Counted from the stretch's first letter, positions 33,571 to 45,719 are shown. The stretch is DNA of 64,000 bases from Methylobacterium sp. J-088 (GCF_022829295.1 NZ_JAKSYH010000194.1:23979-87978); one strand, 5' to 3'. Numbers and translations are program-made. Notes: generated from the sequence alone by a model not told the origin.

Positions 33571-34533
33571 GAAGTCTCTCCTTGCTGATGGATAGGGCGG
33601 TGCCGCACGCCGAAGCGGTGAGGAACCGTCCCGCGGGATGTCAGGATTGATGCGCTGCAGCCGGGGCCGCTCCCGGGGCCGGGACGCCGTCAGGGCTTCG
33701 CTTCGGTCATCTTCGATGCCCCGGCCACGCCCGGCCGGACATGCGCCAACCCCCGCGATTCGCCCGGTGGGCCGGCGGCAGAGCGATGGCCCTCCCGGTG
33801 CCACGGCTCAGGGAGGCGCGACCGCCGCAGGTCGACAGGTGTGTCGGGCCTCGGAATGGCGTCCCTCCCCATTGCGCGCATCCCGTTGCTCGGTCTCTCG
33901 CTCCGGCGGACCAGCCGCATAGGCCCAGCCCCTGAATTCGGTTCGACCAAGACAACGCGCTGGCTCACGCAAGATGCGAACCCGATACCCGCCGTCTCTG
34001 CAGGCATCTTTCCGCTACAGCCTAAACATTAATGAATCAATCTCACGCTATTCACTGATGTATTCAGTTTATGTTTGCGGTCTGATATCTTCGTTTTAAG
34101 CAATAGTTTTTATATATGCTGCTACGTGTAACATTTTATGCTTAAATACTATAAATATTGAGCGCACAAGTGGAAATCATTACGGCTCGGCGCCGGGGTC
34201 GTGGCCCTGATGCGGATCAGACCTGCGAAACGTGTCGACAGCGCGGTACAGACGTGGTCGCCGCAAAACCCAACGCGGTCGAGACTTGCCATCTGACGGG
34301 GATAGTCGAGCCAACAGCCGTCAAAGCAGCAAGCGGTTCGGCACTGTGCTGCCGAGGGTCGTGGCCCCCGCTCGAAGGTCCCGCACAGCCAGAACGAGAT
34401 TCGACGCTACCTAAGCACAATCCACAGCGTTAACCGTTCACTCACATTCGTTAACAAACCCTTGGCTAAAATGCGCCGGGTATATTTAAGTAAACCGGTA
34501 ACCACGGTGTCGTTGCGCTGCGACGAGGGCTCA
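33571..34533. other. Gene-free region with an AT-rich block
   Basis: No gene could be supported here; the open frames lack ribosome binding sites and family features. The segment 34021-34165 is strikingly AT-rich for this chromosome and holds runs such as TTTTTATATATG and ACTATAAATATTG. Two GTTAAC hexamers lie at 34429-34434 and 34450-34455, 21 bp apart. The region is upstream of both the ParA-like gene (minus) and the membrane protein at 34534 (plus), so it may hold divergent promoters or a binding site for a nucleoid protein. Confidence 0.5.
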
Positions 34534-35589
34534 ATGCCAACATCCAACAAAAAGTCGGCCCCGGCAGTCGCCTGCGCCCTCGGCCTGACCGGCCCTTTGA
34601 TCCTCGCGGGGACGAACGCCGCCGAGGCGCACGTCAAATGGTTCTGCGCCTTCGACGTGGCCGGTCAGCCGCAGGGCCTCGAACAGGTCCTCTGCCTCGA
34701 CTTCGAGTGGCTCACCGGCCTCGCGCTGCTCTGCCTGATGTTCGGATGCCTGGCGGAGGGCACGCCCCTGGGAGGCGCACTGCTCAACGCCCTCGATCGC
34801 GTGACCACGCGGATCCGCACCGACACGGAGTTACTGGTCCGCGCCACGCTGGGCTTCTTCCTCGTTTCCCTGTTCGTCCTCGGCGGCATCATCCTGACGC
34901 CGGAGTTGAAGACCGACGTGGCCTGGATCCCGTGGTTTCAGCTCGGGCTGGCCGGCTGCCTGATCTGGCGCCGCACGATGCCGGTCACCGGCCTGGGCCT
35001 CGTCTTCCTGTTCAGCTACGCGACCGCGCAATACGGGCTGTTTCACCTCGCCGACTATCCGATCTTCCTCGGGATCGCCGTCTACCTGATCGTGCAGGGT
35101 CTCGACCTGAAGCCCTTCGACATCCGCCCCCTCGACCTCGTCCGCTGGTCCGCCGCGGTCACGCTGATGTGGGCTTCGATCGAGAAGTGGGCCTATCCGG
35201 AATGGTCGGCGCCGCTGCTCGCCGCCAAGCCGCAGATGACCATGGGCGCGACCCCCGAATTGTTCATGCAGGCCGCCGGCGTGATCGAGTTCACCCTCGC
35301 CTTCGCGTTGATCTGGACGCCCCTGGTCCGGCGCTGCGCAGCGATCATCCTGGCGGCGATCTTCGTCTCGGCAATCGTCGAGTTCGGCAAGGTGGACGCG
35401 ATCGGCCATTCCGGGATCATCGTGGTGCTGCTGGCGATCGCCGCCGACGATGTCCGGGTCCAGGTGCGGGCGCGCCAAGTGCTCCTGGCGCCGGCTTGGT
35501 ACGGCGCGGCGCTGGCGGCCTTCCTGTTCCTCTACTACGCGGGCCACGCCGCCCTGTTCGGCGGCCTCGGGACCCTGCCGGTCATCTGA
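34534..35589 (+). CDS. Polytopic membrane protein of unknown function
   Basis: A 351-residue protein with about eight or nine hydrophobic segments. The ATG at 34534 has a GAGGG site; the frame is open upstream to 34462, so a longer N-terminus is possible. After a first hydrophobic leader comes AEAHVKWFCAFDV, a His/Trp-containing loop, and later WASIEKWAYPEWSAPLL, which resembles DoxX-like segments. The function is not known. It is convergent with marC, 18 bp apart. Confidence 0.75.
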   Translation: MPTSNKKSAPAVACALGLTGPLILAGTNAAEAHVKWFCAFDVAGQPQGLEQVLCLDFEWLTGLALLCLMFGCLAEGTPLGGALLNALDRVTTRIRTDTELLVRATLGFFLVSLFVLGGIILTPELKTDVAWIPWFQLGLAGCLIWRRTMPVTGLGLVFLFSYATAQYGLFHLADYPIFLGIAVYLIVQGLDLKPFDIRPLDLVRWSAAVTLMWASIEKWAYPEWSAPLLAAKPQMTMGATPELFMQAAGVIEFTLAFALIWTPLVRRCAAIILAAIFVSAIVEFGKVDAIGHSGIIVVLLAIAADDVRVQVRARQVLLAPAWYGAALAAFLFLYYAGHAALFGGLGTLPVI

Positions 35590-35607
35590 CGGCGGCTCGG
35601 ACCGGGA

Positions 35608-36315
35608 TCATCGCGGTGCCAGCAACGGCGCGATCACATCGGTCAGGCCGTTGATCAGGATCTGCGTGCCGACGCAGAGCAGCAGGAAGGCGAACAGGCG
35701 TCCGACCACCCGGGCCCGGGCCGGGCCGATGAGCGCCACGACCCGGTCGGCCGAGGCGTACAGGAGGGCGACCGTGACGGCGACCACCAGCGCTGCCACC
35801 GTGACGCCGAAATAAAAACCGGCCCGCTCGGCGTAAGCCGCCGGCCGGTTCGCGCCCAGGGTGATCGCGACGGCGATCGTGCCCGGCCCGGTGGTGAACG
35901 GCAGGGTCAGCGGGAAGAAGGCGATCTCGGAGAGCACCGCGGTGGGTACCGGCTCGGAGGAGGCCGCGGCGCCCGGCCCGGCCGAGCCCGAAGCCTCGGC
36001 CTGCTTGCGCGCCTCCCGCGCCTCCGGTCGGTTGAGCTGGGTCCAGGCCGACGACATCACCACCAGCCCGCCCGCGACGCGCAGGGCCGCCAGGGTGACG
36101 CCGAAGAAGTTGAGGATCGGCGTCCCGGCCCAGAGAGCGCCCAGCATCACCAGCGCCGCGTAGACGCCGATCCGGCGCGACAGGAGTACCCGCTCGGCGT
36201 GACTGTAGGCGCTCGTCACCTGGGCGAAGATGAAGGCGCCGCCGATCGGGTTGACGATCGCGACCAGGCCCGAGAGGGCGAGCAGGAACTGCTGGACGGT
36301 GAAATCGATGCTCAT
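35608..36315 (-). CDS. MarC-family integral membrane protein
   Basis: A 235-residue protein with six probable membrane segments. FLLALSGLVAIVNPIGG at the start and AFFPLTLPFTTGPGTIAVAI in the middle are hallmarks of the MarC/YchE family. A flexible Ala/Gly/Ser/Glu-rich loop (about residues 101-124) lies between segments 3 and 4. The transported solute is unknown; the family was once thought to act in multiple antibiotic resistance, which was not confirmed. Confidence 0.93.
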   Translation of the reverse strand: MSIDFTVQQFLLALSGLVAIVNPIGGAFIFAQVTSAYSHAERVLLSRRIGVYAALVMLGALWAGTPILNFFGVTLAALRVAGGLVVMSSAWTQLNRPEAREARKQAEASGSAGPGAAASSEPVPTAVLSEIAFFPLTLPFTTGPGTIAVAITLGANRPAAYAERAGFYFGVTVAALVVAVTVALLYASADRVVALIGPARARVVGRLFAFLLLCVGTQILINGLTDVIAPLLAPR

Positions 36316-36406
36316 CAGGGTCGGTCCATGCGGACCGTCCTCCTAGGCCACCGGGCGCGCCGACGGAATCCGGTTTCCGCAGACGGCCGCTCGCGACAAC
36401 GCGCGC

Positions 36407-37141
36407 TCAGCCAGGGGCAGGAGCCGGCACCAGCACCCGGGCCGGGGCGAGGCGACGGGCGCGCCGCACCTGCCGCACCGTGACCGGCCGGTACAGCTGC
36501 TTCGTCGCGTCGACCACGTGCAGGCCCGCGAAGGGCAGCGATAGGCTGGTGCCGGTCCACTCCCAGGCCGGCCCGGTGCGCAGCATCAGCCGCGAGCGCA
36601 CCGGCGGCATGTAGAGCGTCTCGGTCCAGTTCACCGGCGAGAACAGCGTCTCGCGCATCAACCGGCCGAGCTGCGAACGGCTGTAGGGCTGGCCATGGCC
36701 GAAGGGCGTCGCCTCCCGCCGGGCCCAGACCCCCCGCCGGTTCGGCACCACCAGGATCATCCGCCCGCCGGGGGTGAGGGTCCGCCACACCTCCTGGAGC
36801 AGCTCGGAGGGGCTCTCGACGGCTTCGAGGGCGTGGATGAGGAGGATCCGGTCGACGGCGGATTCGGGCAGCGGCATCATGGTGGGATCGGCCAGCGCCG
36901 TGCAGGATCGGCCGCTCGCCGGCCAATTCACCACGCCCTGGCTGATCGGCATGAACGCGAGGGTGCGTTCGGCGATACAGTGGATCGGGCCGAGATACGG
37001 CATCGCGTAGCCGATCCCGAGCACGCGCAGGCCCGAGACCGAGCCGAGGAACGCGTCGATCGAGCGGCCGACCACGCGATGCGTGGTGCGGCCCAGGGGG
37101 CTGGCGTAGAAGGCCCGCAAATCGTTGACGTCGAGACGCAT
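36407..37141 (-). CDS. SAM-dependent methyltransferase (class I)
   Basis: A 244-residue protein from the ATG at 37141. The SAM-binding motif I is VLGIGYAMPYLG (glycine-rich loop), motif II-like DRILLIHALEAVESP, and LTPGGRMILVVPNRRG is the typical methyltransferase 11 post-motif. Conserved in rhizobia beside a glyoxalase II gene, it may act on a small molecule, but the acceptor is unknown. It is divergent from gloB with a 152-bp shared upstream region. Confidence 0.85.
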   Translation of the reverse strand: MRLDVNDLRAFYASPLGRTTHRVVGRSIDAFLGSVSGLRVLGIGYAMPYLGPIHCIAERTLAFMPISQGVVNWPASGRSCTALADPTMMPLPESAVDRILLIHALEAVESPSELLQEVWRTLTPGGRMILVVPNRRGVWARREATPFGHGQPYSRSQLGRLMRETLFSPVNWTETLYMPPVRSRLMLRTGPAWEWTGTSLSLPFAGLHVVDATKQLYRPVTVRQVRRARRLAPARVLVPAPAPG

Positions 37142-37293
37142 GAAGAGGCAGGCTACCGACACGGGAACGGGTGTGTACTCAATGGTGACCCGGGTCGCCC
37201 GCGGCAAGCATTACGGACCCGAAGTGCACGGAACCCGGCCGTGGGACCGCCTGTTCACGGCGACAGCGTTTGCGCCCCGAGGAGAATCCCCCG

Positions 37294-38070
37294 ATGGCCG
37301 CCCAGCCCGAGATCCGCACCTTCCTGTGCCGCAGCGACAATATCGGTGTCCTGATTCGCGATCCTGTCACAGGTGCGTGCGCGGCGATCGACGTGCCGGA
37401 GGCCGATCCGGTCCTGAGGGCGCTCGATGAGACCGGCTGGCGGCTCACCGACATCCTCGTGACGCACCGGCACGCCGATCACGTCGAAGGCATCCCTGCG
37501 GTGAAGCGGGCCACCGGCGCTCGGGTCGTCGCGCCCGCAAAGGCCGGCGACGCGGTCCCCCAGGTGGATGTTACCGTCCGGGAGGGCGACACGGTACGGG
37601 TCGGCGATATGACCGCGCAGGTCTGGGAGACGCCGGGCCATTGCGCCGATCACGTCACGTACTGGTTCTCCGAGGCGGGGCTTGTCTGCGCCGGCGACAC
37701 GCTGTTCACCCTCGGCTGCGGCCGGGTGATGGAGAGCCCGCCCGAGACCCTCTACCGATCTTTGCGGCGCTTCGACGATCTCCCCGATTCTGCTCAAGTC
37801 TTCAGCGGCCACGACTACGTACTCTCCAACGCGCGCTTCGCCCTGGCGGCCGAGCCGGACAACGCAGCACTCAAGGCCCGCTTCGCCGAGGCCGAAACCG
37901 CGAAGGCGGAGAGCCGTTTCCTCGTTCCTTCGACCATGGGCGCAGAGCGCGCCACCAACCCGTTCCTGCGCGGCGCAGTCCCAGCACTGGCAAAATCCGT
38001 CGATCTGCCACCAGGAAGCGATCCAGAATCGGTCTTCGTCGCTCTTAGGGCGTGGAAGAACCGCTTCTGA
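37294..38070 (+). CDS. gloB: Hydroxyacylglutathione hydrolase (glyoxalase II)
   Basis: A 258-residue metallo-beta-lactamase-fold hydrolase from the ATG at 37294 (GAGGAG site). The binuclear metal motif is THRHADH (57-63), then TPGHCADHVTYW, CAGDTLFTLGCGR and FSGHDYVLSN, all matching glyoxalase II. The C-terminal substrate-binding domain ends with RATNPFLRG and VFVALRAWKNRF. It splits S-D-lactoylglutathione into D-lactate and glutathione in methylglyoxal detoxification. Confidence 0.95.
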   Translation: MAAQPEIRTFLCRSDNIGVLIRDPVTGACAAIDVPEADPVLRALDETGWRLTDILVTHRHADHVEGIPAVKRATGARVVAPAKAGDAVPQVDVTVREGDTVRVGDMTAQVWETPGHCADHVTYWFSEAGLVCAGDTLFTLGCGRVMESPPETLYRSLRRFDDLPDSAQVFSGHDYVLSNARFALAAEPDNAALKARFAEAETAKAESRFLVPSTMGAERATNPFLRGAVPALAKSVDLPPGSDPESVFVALRAWKNRF

Positions 38071-38132
38071 CGCAGGGATAACGAGAAAAATTTGTTGCCT
38101 TCTCAAGGCAAACTGACACATAGGAGTGTTTA

Positions 38133-38149
38133 AGCGGACTAAATCCGCT
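38133..38149. promoter_or_regulatory. Short dyad between gloB and the TetR gene
   Basis: Perfect 6-bp arms AGCGGA and TCCGCT around CTAAA. It lies 63 bp after gloB and 125 bp before the TetR gene, without a T-run. It could be a terminator stem or a TetR operator; operators of this family are often short dyads near the regulator's own gene. Confidence 0.35.
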
Positions 38150-38273
38150 CAGGTTAACGGGCTCCCGGGGGGAAGCCGTAACGTCAACGCGAAGCGCCGG
38201 GACGCTTCAGCCGGTATGATGGGGGTCCGTCTCGCCCTACCACCTGTCCACTTCCCGCCTTCCGCTGCCTTTT

Positions 38274-38996
38274 TTGAAGCCAGAATCTGACGGGTCCAAG
38301 GAAGAGGCGCTGGGCGCCAAATCCAAGCTCTCTGTCGCCGAGGTCGCCGAGACCGGCACGCCCCGGGACGGAGCCGATGTGTCTGGCGGATCGAGGCCAC
38401 GCGCACCCGTAGCCGCCGACGTTCGGTTGCTCGGCATCGCCACCGAGCATCTCTCCCGGCTCGGCCCCAAGCGTGTGACGGTGGTGGCCGTAGCCGCCGA
38501 AGCGGGCATGACCCATGCCAACGTCTACCGCTACTTCCCGTCAAAGGACGCCCTCCTCGACGCTGTGGCAGGGCGCTGGCTGCGCGAGGTCGAAGCCCGG
38601 CTCGCCGGCATTGCCGATGCACCCGACCCGGCTGACGACAAGATCGAGCGTCTCCTTACCGCGCTGGCCACCGTTCAACGCGACGCGCTGGTCGACGAGC
38701 CGAACCTGTTCGCGGTGCATCTCGACGCCACCGTGGCGGCCCGGCCGATCGCCCGGCGGCACCGTGTACGCCTGCGCAGTCTCGTGGAGCGGGTCGTCGA
38801 GGAGGGAATCACCTCCGGGATCTTCTCGGCCCGGGACCGGGAGCGGGCGATCGCCTACATCTTCGATGCGAGCTACCGCTTCACGCATCCGCTGGCGATC
38901 CAGCACGATGCCGAAGTGCCGCGCGATCTGATCGAGGCGCGCTTCGGCGCCGTCATTCACGCGATCCAGAGGGTTCTGCGATCTGGGGTTCTCTGA
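38274..38996 (+). CDS. TetR-family transcriptional regulator
   Basis: A regulator of up to 240 residues. The helix-turn-helix is VTVVAVAAEAGMTHANVYRY followed by FPSKDALLDAV (about residues 68-98), typical of TetR N-termini. The C-terminal ligand domain has DEPNLFAVHLDATVAARP and a long helix to the end. The start is uncertain: the TTG at 38274 gives an unusual 45-residue charged extension before the DNA-binding domain, and a GTG inside that stretch could be the true start. The ligand and targets are unknown. Confidence 0.88.
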   Translation: MKPESDGSKEEALGAKSKLSVAEVAETGTPRDGADVSGGSRPRAPVAADVRLLGIATEHLSRLGPKRVTVVAVAAEAGMTHANVYRYFPSKDALLDAVAGRWLREVEARLAGIADAPDPADDKIERLLTALATVQRDALVDEPNLFAVHLDATVAARPIARRHRVRLRSLVERVVEEGITSGIFSARDRERAIAYIFDASYRFTHPLAIQHDAEVPRDLIEARFGAVIHAIQRVLRSGVL

Positions 38997-39026
38997 CAAG
39001 CCCGACACCACCGTGACGGATTCTCC

Positions 39027-39053
39027 AAGGCCCGGACCCTCAATCCGGGCCTT
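39027..39053 (+). terminator. Stem-loop after the TetR gene
   Basis: Perfect 10-bp arms AAGGCCCGGA (39027-39036) and TCCGGGCCTT (39044-39053) with a 7-base loop, 30 bp after the TetR stop. Only a weak T-rich tail follows, so termination may be partial. Confidence 0.6.
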
Positions 39054-39102
39054 CGCTGTGTCCGGATGTTTACGGCACCATCGGCAGTGACGAAACGCGC
39101 AA

Positions 39103-39126
39103 ATGACAGCTTGCAGAGTCTGTCAT
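39103..39126. promoter_or_regulatory. Dyad in the mdh upstream region
   Basis: Perfect 7-bp arms ATGACAG (39103-39109) and CTGTCAT (39120-39126), 10 bp apart, in the 403-bp gene-free stretch (38997-39399) before mdh. The arms sit on the same face of the helix, as expected for a dimeric regulator. No gene is seen in this stretch. Confidence 0.35.
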
Positions 39127-39399
39127 CGAAGCTTCTCCACACGCCGGATCCAAGTTGCACTGCACCTAAAACCTTCGCAGCGCTGGCGTTTCTCGGATTG
39201 TCTGTGCCGCCGTCCGGCACCCGGAGCTTGGCGCCGATGTCGACGCTCGACCCGCATCGGGTTGAAGCGACGGTGCTTTTCCGCCACACAGCCGCGCAGA
39301 TTTGGGGCCGCGAATCTGACCGCGAACCGGAACGGAAGCGCAATCCCCGCAACGCCCGACGCATCCTCGATAGCGACACGCAAGGGAGACGGATCCGAC

Positions 39400-40362
39400 A
39401 TGGCTCGCAACAAGATCGCGCTCATCGGTGCCGGCCAGATCGGCGGCACCCTGGCCCTTCTGGCCGGCCTGAAGGATCTCGGGGACGTGGTGCTGTTCGA
39501 CATCGTCGACGGCGTGCCGCAGGGCAAGGCGCTCGACATCGCCGAGGCCGCCCCGGTCGAGGGCTTTGACGCAGCTTACGCGGGTGCCAGCGACTACGCC
39601 GCCATCAAGGGCGCCGATGTTGTGATCGTCACCGCCGGAGTCCCGCGCAAGCCCGGCATGAGCCGCGACGACCTGATCGGCATCAACCTGAAGGTGATGC
39701 AGGCGGTCGGCGAAGGCATCAAGACCTACGCGCCGGACGCGTTCGTGATCTGCATCACCAACCCGCTCGACGCGATGGTGTGGGCGCTTCAGAAGTTCTC
39801 GGGGCTGCCCACCAACAAGATCGTCGGCATGGCGGGCGTGCTCGACTCGGCCCGCTTCCGCCACTTCCTCGCGGAAGAGTTCAAGGTATCGGTCGAGGAC
39901 GTCACCGCCTTCGTGCTCGGCGGGCACGGCGACGACATGGTGCCGCTGACCCGCTACTCGACGGTCGCGGGCGTGCCGCTGACCGACCTCGTCAAGCTCG
40001 GCTGGACCACCCAGGAGAAGCTCGACGCTATGGTCGACCGCACCCGCAAGGGCGGCGGCGAGATCGTCAACCTGCTCAAGACCGGCTCGGCCTTCTACGC
40101 GCCGGCCGCCTCCGCCATCGCCATGGCCGAGAGCTACCTGCGCGACAAGAAGCGGGTCCTGCCCTGCGCCGCTTATCTCGACGGCCAGTACGGCGTGAAG
40201 GGCATGTTCATCGGCGTGCCGATCGTGATCGGCGCCAACGGCGTGGAGCGCGTCCTCGAGGTCACCTTCGACGCCGCCGAGAAGGCGATGTTCGAGAAGT
40301 CGGTCGCCTCGGTCACGGGCCTGATCGAGGCCTGCAAGGGCGTCGACAGCAACCTCGCCTGA
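39400..40362 (+). CDS. mdh: Malate dehydrogenase
   Basis: A 320-residue lactate dehydrogenase-like MDH, the usual alphaproteobacterial form. The NAD motif is IGAGQIGG (9-16), substrate arginines are R83, R89 (VPRKPGMSRDD) and R152, with N121 (ITNPLD), D149 and the proton-relay H176 (GGHGDDM). It oxidises malate to oxaloacetate in the TCA cycle and in the serine cycle of methylotrophs. The start follows AAGGGAGA. It is the first gene of the mdh-sucCD-sucAB-lpd cluster. Confidence 0.97.
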   Translation: MARNKIALIGAGQIGGTLALLAGLKDLGDVVLFDIVDGVPQGKALDIAEAAPVEGFDAAYAGASDYAAIKGADVVIVTAGVPRKPGMSRDDLIGINLKVMQAVGEGIKTYAPDAFVICITNPLDAMVWALQKFSGLPTNKIVGMAGVLDSARFRHFLAEEFKVSVEDVTAFVLGGHGDDMVPLTRYSTVAGVPLTDLVKLGWTTQEKLDAMVDRTRKGGGEIVNLLKTGSAFYAPAASAIAMAESYLRDKKRVLPCAAYLDGQYGVKGMFIGVPIVIGANGVERVLEVTFDAAEKAMFEKSVASVTGLIEACKGVDSNLA

Positions 40363-40474
40363 CCGGTAAGCGGAGACCGGGCAGCGCGTTCTGGTCGGAG
40401 ACCCGATTTCTGATCGCTCGATTTCTCGACGCGCTGTTCGCTTCCACCTATTCGCTCCTCCCTACGAGGCTCCG

Positions 40475-41671
40475 ATGAATATTCACGAATACCAGGCCAA
40501 GGCCGTGCTGAAGGAGTTCGGCCTGCCCGTCTCCCGCGGCGTGGCCATCTTCAACCCGTCGGAGGCCGAGGCCGCCGCCAAGGAGCTCGGCGGCCCCGTC
40601 TGGGTCGTGAAGAGCCAGATCCACGCCGGCGGCCGCGGCAAGGGCACCTTCAAGGGCGCGCCCGAGGGCGCCAAGGGCGGCGTGCGCGTCACCAAGTCGA
40701 TCGACGAGGTGAAGCAATATGCCGGCGAGATGCTCGGCCAGACCCTGGTGACGATCCAGACCGGGCCGGCCGGCAAGCAGGTCAACCGCCTCTACATCGA
40801 GGAAGGCGCGCAGATCGCCGAAGAGTTCTACCTCTCGATGCTGGTCGATCGCGTCACCGGCGGGGTCGCCTTCGTGGTTTCCACCGAGGGTGGCATGGAC
40901 ATCGAGGCGGTCGCCCACGACACGCCCGAGAAGATCCATACGATCGCGGTCGATCCGGCCACCGGCGTGATGCCCCACCACGGCCGCGCCGTCGCCAAGG
41001 CGCTGGGCCTCACCGGCCCCCAGGCCAAGGAAGCCGCGTCGCTGACGGAAAAACTCTACGCGGCGTTCGTGTCCAAGGACATGAGCATGCTGGAGATCAA
41101 TCCTCTGGTGCTCACGGCCGACGGCCATCTCAAGTGCCTCGACGCCAAGATCTCGTTCGATTCCAACGCGCTCTACAAGCACGCCGATATCGTCGCCCTG
41201 CGGGACGAGACCGAGGAGGACGCCAAGGAGATCGAGGCGTCGAAATATGACCTCGCCTACATCGCGCTCGACGGCACGATCGGCTGCATGGTCAACGGCG
41301 CCGGCCTCGCCATGGCGACCCTCGACATCATCAAGCTCTACGGCGAGGAGCCGGCGAACTTCCTCGATGTCGGCGGCGGCGCCTCCGAGGAGAAGGTCAC
41401 GGCGGCGTTCAAGATCATCACCGCCGATCCGCAGGTGAAGGGGATCCTGGTCAACATCTTCGGCGGGATCATGAAGTGCGACGTGATCGCCAACGGCGTC
41501 ATCGCCGCCGTCAAGGCGGTGGGCCTGCAGGTGCCTCTGGTGGTGCGCCTGGAAGGCACCAACGTCGAGGAAGGCAAGGCGATCATCCGCAATTCCGGCC
41601 TCAACGTGATCCCGGCGGACGACCTCGACGACGCCGCCCAGAAGATCGTCGCCGCCGTGAAGGGAGCCTGA
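40475..41671 (+). CDS. sucC: Succinyl-CoA synthetase beta subunit (ADP-forming)
   Basis: A 398-residue subunit starting MNIHEYQAKAVLKEFGLPV. It has the ATP-grasp domain with KSQIHAGGRGKGTF and the C-terminal CoA-ligase domain with GTIGCMVNGAGLAMATLD and FLDVGGGASEEKV. It forms the synthetase with SucD, interconverting succinyl-CoA and succinate with ATP formation. It lies 112 bp after mdh; sucD follows after 2 bp. Confidence 0.98.
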   Translation: MNIHEYQAKAVLKEFGLPVSRGVAIFNPSEAEAAAKELGGPVWVVKSQIHAGGRGKGTFKGAPEGAKGGVRVTKSIDEVKQYAGEMLGQTLVTIQTGPAGKQVNRLYIEEGAQIAEEFYLSMLVDRVTGGVAFVVSTEGGMDIEAVAHDTPEKIHTIAVDPATGVMPHHGRAVAKALGLTGPQAKEAASLTEKLYAAFVSKDMSMLEINPLVLTADGHLKCLDAKISFDSNALYKHADIVALRDETEEDAKEIEASKYDLAYIALDGTIGCMVNGAGLAMATLDIIKLYGEEPANFLDVGGGASEEKVTAAFKIITADPQVKGILVNIFGGIMKCDVIANGVIAAVKAVGLQVPLVVRLEGTNVEEGKAIIRNSGLNVIPADDLDDAAQKIVAAVKGA

Positions 41672-41673
41672 TC

Positions 41674-42558
41674 ATGTCGGTGATGATCGACGCCACGACC
41701 AAGGTCATCTGCCAGGGTTTTACCGGCAAGAACGGGACCTTCCACTCCGAGCAGGCGATTGCTTACGGCACCAAGATGGTCGGCGGCACGAGCCCCGGTA
41801 AGGGCGGTGCGACCCATCTCGGCCTGCCGGTCTTCGATACGGTGGCGGAGGCCCGCGAGGCCACCGGCGCCGACGCCTCGGTGGTCTACGTGCCACCGCC
41901 CGGCGCGGCGGATGCGATCTGCGAGGCGATCGCGGCCGAGATCCCGCTGATCGTCTGCATCACCGAGGGCATTCCGGTGCTCGACATGGTGCGGGTGAAG
42001 CGGGCGCTTATCGGCTCGAAGTCGCGCCTCGTCGGGCCGAACTGCCCCGGCATCGTCACGGCGGGCGAATCGAAGATCGGCATCATGCCGGCCAACATCT
42101 TCCGCCAGGGTTCGGTCGGCATCGTGTCCCGTTCGGGCACGCTGACCTACGAGGCGGTGTTCCAGACCTCCAATGCCGGCCTCGGCCAGACCACGGCGGT
42201 CGGCATCGGCGGCGATCCGGTGAAGGGCACCGAGTTCATCGACGTGCTGGAGCTGTTCCTGGCCGACCCGAAGACCGAGTCGATCGTGATGATCGGCGAG
42301 ATCGGCGGTTCGGCCGAGGAGGAAGCCGCGCAGTTCCTGCGCGACGAGGCCAAGCGCGGCAGGAAGAAGCCGATGGTCGGTTTCATCGCCGGCCGCACGG
42401 CGCCTCCGGGCCGCCGCATGGGCCATGCCGGCGCAATCATCTCGGGCGGCAAGGGCGGCGCCGAGGACAAGATCGCCGCGATGGAGGCCGCGGGCATCCG
42501 CGTGTCGCCGTCGCCGGCTCGGCTGGGCTCGACGTTAGTCGAGGTCCTGAAGGGCTGA
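41674..42558 (+). CDS. sucD: Succinyl-CoA synthetase alpha subunit
   Basis: A 294-residue subunit from the ATG at 41674 (GGGAG site inside the sucC end). The N-terminal CoA-binding domain has QGFTGKNGTFHS and GGTSPGKGG. The phosphorylated active-site His is H251 in RRMGHAGAIISGG. Two hairpins follow before sucA. Confidence 0.98.
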   Translation: MSVMIDATTKVICQGFTGKNGTFHSEQAIAYGTKMVGGTSPGKGGATHLGLPVFDTVAEAREATGADASVVYVPPPGAADAICEAIAAEIPLIVCITEGIPVLDMVRVKRALIGSKSRLVGPNCPGIVTAGESKIGIMPANIFRQGSVGIVSRSGTLTYEAVFQTSNAGLGQTTAVGIGGDPVKGTEFIDVLELFLADPKTESIVMIGEIGGSAEEEAAQFLRDEAKRGRKKPMVGFIAGRTAPPGRRMGHAGAIISGGKGGAEDKIAAMEAAGIRVSPSPARLGSTLVEVLKG

Positions 42559-42571
42559 GTTCCAGGCGCCA

Positions 42572-42646
42572 GCGTTGCATCCATCGCAGGGCTGCAACGC
42601 CCATATCAGACAGACGATAAATTCAGCGGGGCGGTCACCCGCCCCG
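42572..42646 (+). terminator. Two stem-loops between sucD and sucA
   Basis: The first has arms GCGTTGCA (42572-42579) and TGCAACGC (42593-42600). The second has arms CGGGGCGG (42627-42634) and CCGCCCCG (42639-42646) followed by TTTCGGTTT, resembling an intrinsic terminator. The next gene, sucA, starts 83 bp later, so this may stop or attenuate transcription from mdh-sucCD into sucAB. Confidence 0.6.
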
Positions 42647-42728
42647 TTTCGGTTTGAAGGCGATCCGCCGCGCGGACGGAGCGCCTGAAGGGCAGGGCAG
42701 CCTGCCCGCGCGACAGGATGGACGCACC

Positions 42729-45719
<2,991 letters not shown>

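Noticed and set aside
34158..34433. Possible 91-residue Cys-containing gene in the gene-free region
   Set aside because: It starts at TTG, has no ribosome binding site, and the sequence shows no hydrophobic or domain pattern.
34021..34460. Replication origin
   Set aside because: AT-rich, but no cluster of DnaA boxes; only one weak TCCACA-type match near 34420, and no dnaA, hemE or other typical oriC neighbours.
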